From Sipunculus nudus (lineage: Eukaryota; Annelida; Sipuncula; Golfingiida; Sipunculidae), in contig CM049307.1 in NCBI GenBank assembly GCA_026874595.1, forward strand, positions 72,892,643 through 72,956,642: a stretch of DNA of 64,000 nucleotides. Reading direction: 5' to 3'. The notes beneath the pieces are model-generated. The model was not told the origin of the DNA. It was given only the letters and a program-made list of their open reading frames with translations, and made no database searches. Below are positions 62,111-64,000 of this stretch, piece by piece. The translations under genes and the position numbers were made by a program. The first letter of the stretch is position 1. Every line of letters starts with the position of its first letter.

Positions 62111-62506
62111 AATATACTCCAAGGTTCATTCGTGCATAAGTGACTGTACATTTGTGAATATATCGTGATCACGTCAGAACTTCGTCGGAACTACACCAAA
62201 ATCAAAATGACTCTAGCTTCTAGAGCCCGGCGCCGCCGCCAAATTGCGCTGCCACAAGCCGAGATAAGGTTAAGCCGAGCCTAGCCGAGTTTATCAGGAA
62301 GCGCCGCTGACATTTCATTAAGCCGTAGTGAGCCGATTTTGTGCAGCTTAGCTTGGCTAGGGAAAAAAATAATAGAAAAGATAAATATTTTACAATTAAA
62401 AATGAACGAAACATATACAGACTAATACAAAAGTATGTTTTGTTGATTTTAATGTTCACTGACAAAGTTTTAGGTTCCCTGCATTATAATACATGGTCAG
62501 GCCTGA

Positions 62507-62877
62507 CACCCCATAAAATATAATCGACGATCACCGGATGCTGAAGGAGCTCAAAAAGAAATTAAAACTGAAGCTAATGTCGAAAGGCGTTTCAACGTGT
62601 CAGATGCAAAACATCTAGCATGTCTATGTGACCGAGCGGTGAAGGATAAACTTGGGCTTGGAAAGGGTGAACAAATGCGTGATGCTTGCATAAAGCTGCA
62701 TGACATGCTGCTCCGAAGACGAATCCCATCATGGTCAAGATTAAAGGACGAAGCAGCAGCTCACGGAGGACTTGTACATGTACTCTGTCCAAAGGCCAGT
62801 GCAAGTATAAGAGAAGGCGACTTCCTTAATAAAAAAAATGAAATCGAGAACGGACGAACCAGGTCACGATCTCTCAG
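62507..62877 (+). CDS. Candidate exon, unrecognised helical protein
   Basis: Open for 123 codons between a TGA and a strong donor CTCAG|GTGAGA. It reads 'FNVSDAKHLACLCDRAVKDK', 'DACIKLHDMLLRRRIPSWSR' and 'HGGLVHVLCPKASASIREGD', well-behaved helical protein with few rare residues. The true 5' end is not fixed: no good acceptor was seen, a weak one is at 62546, and the first in-frame ATG is about 62664. No family is recognised. A gene running on to the right past 64000 is possible. Confidence 0.4.
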
Positions 62878-62880
62878 GTG

Positions 62881-64000
62881 AGATCACAGCTTACTTGTCT
62901 GTGAATCCAACAGAGGAAGACAATCATTGTTATTTCGGAAGGGCAAATATCACGCGTTTTTTTAAAAAGCAAACCTTCAAGTACGGTGAATATACCGGCC
63001 TTCGCATGTGTCAGTAATTTATAGGACAGGAAAACAATATCAAGTGAGTCGATCAGTTAGTAGGTGGGTCACTCAGAATCGATAAAGAGTCAAAAACATA
63101 CCCTGAATATATTAGTGACAGGAATATAATAATATTATATTAGTCTGGGTGAAACAGAAACAAAGTTTTAACGTAGGCGAAAGTCGAAGCCTTATATGGT
63201 TATCTAAACATTCAGGTAATCATGATGACACACATACATCCAATATCCAATAGAAAAAGTGTATGATGATGTAAACGTTTGTGACGTAGTAATTCTGAAA
63301 AAAAACTTTGTATGGGCTTGGCCTTGCATGCAGACAGACCCACGCCATCATCATTATGTAAACCAAGTCAACTGGAAATAAAGAAGCACAATATCCATCT
63401 TTGTCTGAGTTAATCACCCGATGCGCCGTGTGACTGTGATCTGGGAACGGTTCCCCTGAATGCCATTATATCAATACGACCCAACTGCTGTGCTAAATTC
63501 TACCTTAGCCCTACAATTTTTTCTAACGAATTTATTTATTTTGTGCTTCATCACAGAACCTTTTAGGAGGTTCAAGCATATTCATTACATATAGTACTTA
63601 GAGACAGCTAGTGATCTAACTACCTCTATGCGTCCGTAAACAGTGAGTGATCTATACTCTTCCATATATTTAATTTATTTGTCAGATTTTCAAGGCGTCT
63701 GTTAAAATTAAGCTTGCCCACAATTTTCTGCATGAATAATATATACCAAGTATATTCATCGAGTCTTTTTTTAAATTTCTAATCTAAGTTGGAATTGGTT
63801 GTCACCTTTATTTTTCCATTTACCCATCCATGCAATTTCTGACTATCCAGATTTAATTTCAATGAAGAATATGTCGTATATACATCAAAGATAGCTAGAA
63901 CATTATGTAAAGAATCAAGATCTTTGAAAACAAGGTTGTATTATCGGCGTACATACACATTTTTACTTCTAAGTTATTTATCTTGTTACTAAGACAATTA
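62881..64000. other. Non-coding, nothing recognised
   Basis: No further exon was identified between the candidate donor at 62878 and the window end. Confidence 0.35.

Overview
This is a eukaryotic, AT-rich, repeat-laden window from an invertebrate animal. The mix of DIRS-like, BEL/Pao and Ty3/Gypsy retrotransposons, hAT- and pogo-type MITEs, AGGTCA-rich dispersed repeats, an intron-rich LRRC14-like gene and a short secreted C-type lectin fits a marine lophotrochozoan, most likely a bivalve mollusc. The species cannot be fixed from the sequence. No prokaryotic features, tRNA, rRNA or CRISPR array were seen.

Genes. Two genes can be assembled exon by exon with matching splice phases, both on the minus strand. 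(1) An LRRC14/PRAME-family leucine-rich-repeat gene with coding exons at 32224-32099, 30276-30044, 28656-28573, 27201-27103, 26380-26190 and 3867-3115. From the ATG in the first of these it gives 492 codons, close to the about 493 residues of vertebrate LRRC14. (2) A three-exon secreted C-type lectin (47797-47755, 46647-46434, 45058-44806; 169 residues) with a TATA box at 47874-47866. Two more exons at 38016-37877 and 33409-33297 join in phase to each other. Spliced to the first LRRC14-like coding exon they would make an 85-86 codon ORF whose TGA overlaps the LRRC14-like ATG (TGATG), so a dicistronic mRNA is possible. Weaker single-exon candidates lie near 55.1 kb, 55.9 kb and 62.5-62.9 kb.

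Layout. 1-3.1 kb: dispersed repeats and 3' flank. 3.1-26.4 kb: the last, 22.3-kb intron of the LRRC14-like gene, a nest of transposons. A degenerate DIRS-like element (4064-6103 plus 24455-25960) is split by a TA-flanked TIR element (6104-24452). That element contains an intact BEL/Pao element (7132-16120, 5-bp target duplication GTTAT) and a tandem repeat block, itself interrupted by a Gypsy element with 139-bp LTRs (18774-24057, duplication TCCTG). 26-34.3 kb: the other LRRC14-like exons, two MITEs and two minisatellites. 35.7-37.3 kb: L1-like LINE remnant. 41.3-44.4 kb: SINE-like repeat, TTAA-flanked MITE, diverged tandem repeat. 44.8-47.9 kb: C-type lectin. 49.8-50.3 kb: hAT MITE with a perfect 8-bp duplication. 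51.1-52.5 kb: 41-bp satellite. 54.4-58.4 kb: repeats and weak coding candidates. 58.9-59.5 kb: 31-bp minisatellite open in all three forward frames. 60-64 kb: dispersed repeats and one candidate exon.

Most of the window is non-coding. Exon calls rest on reading frame, splice consensus and phase agreement, with no transcript or database check.
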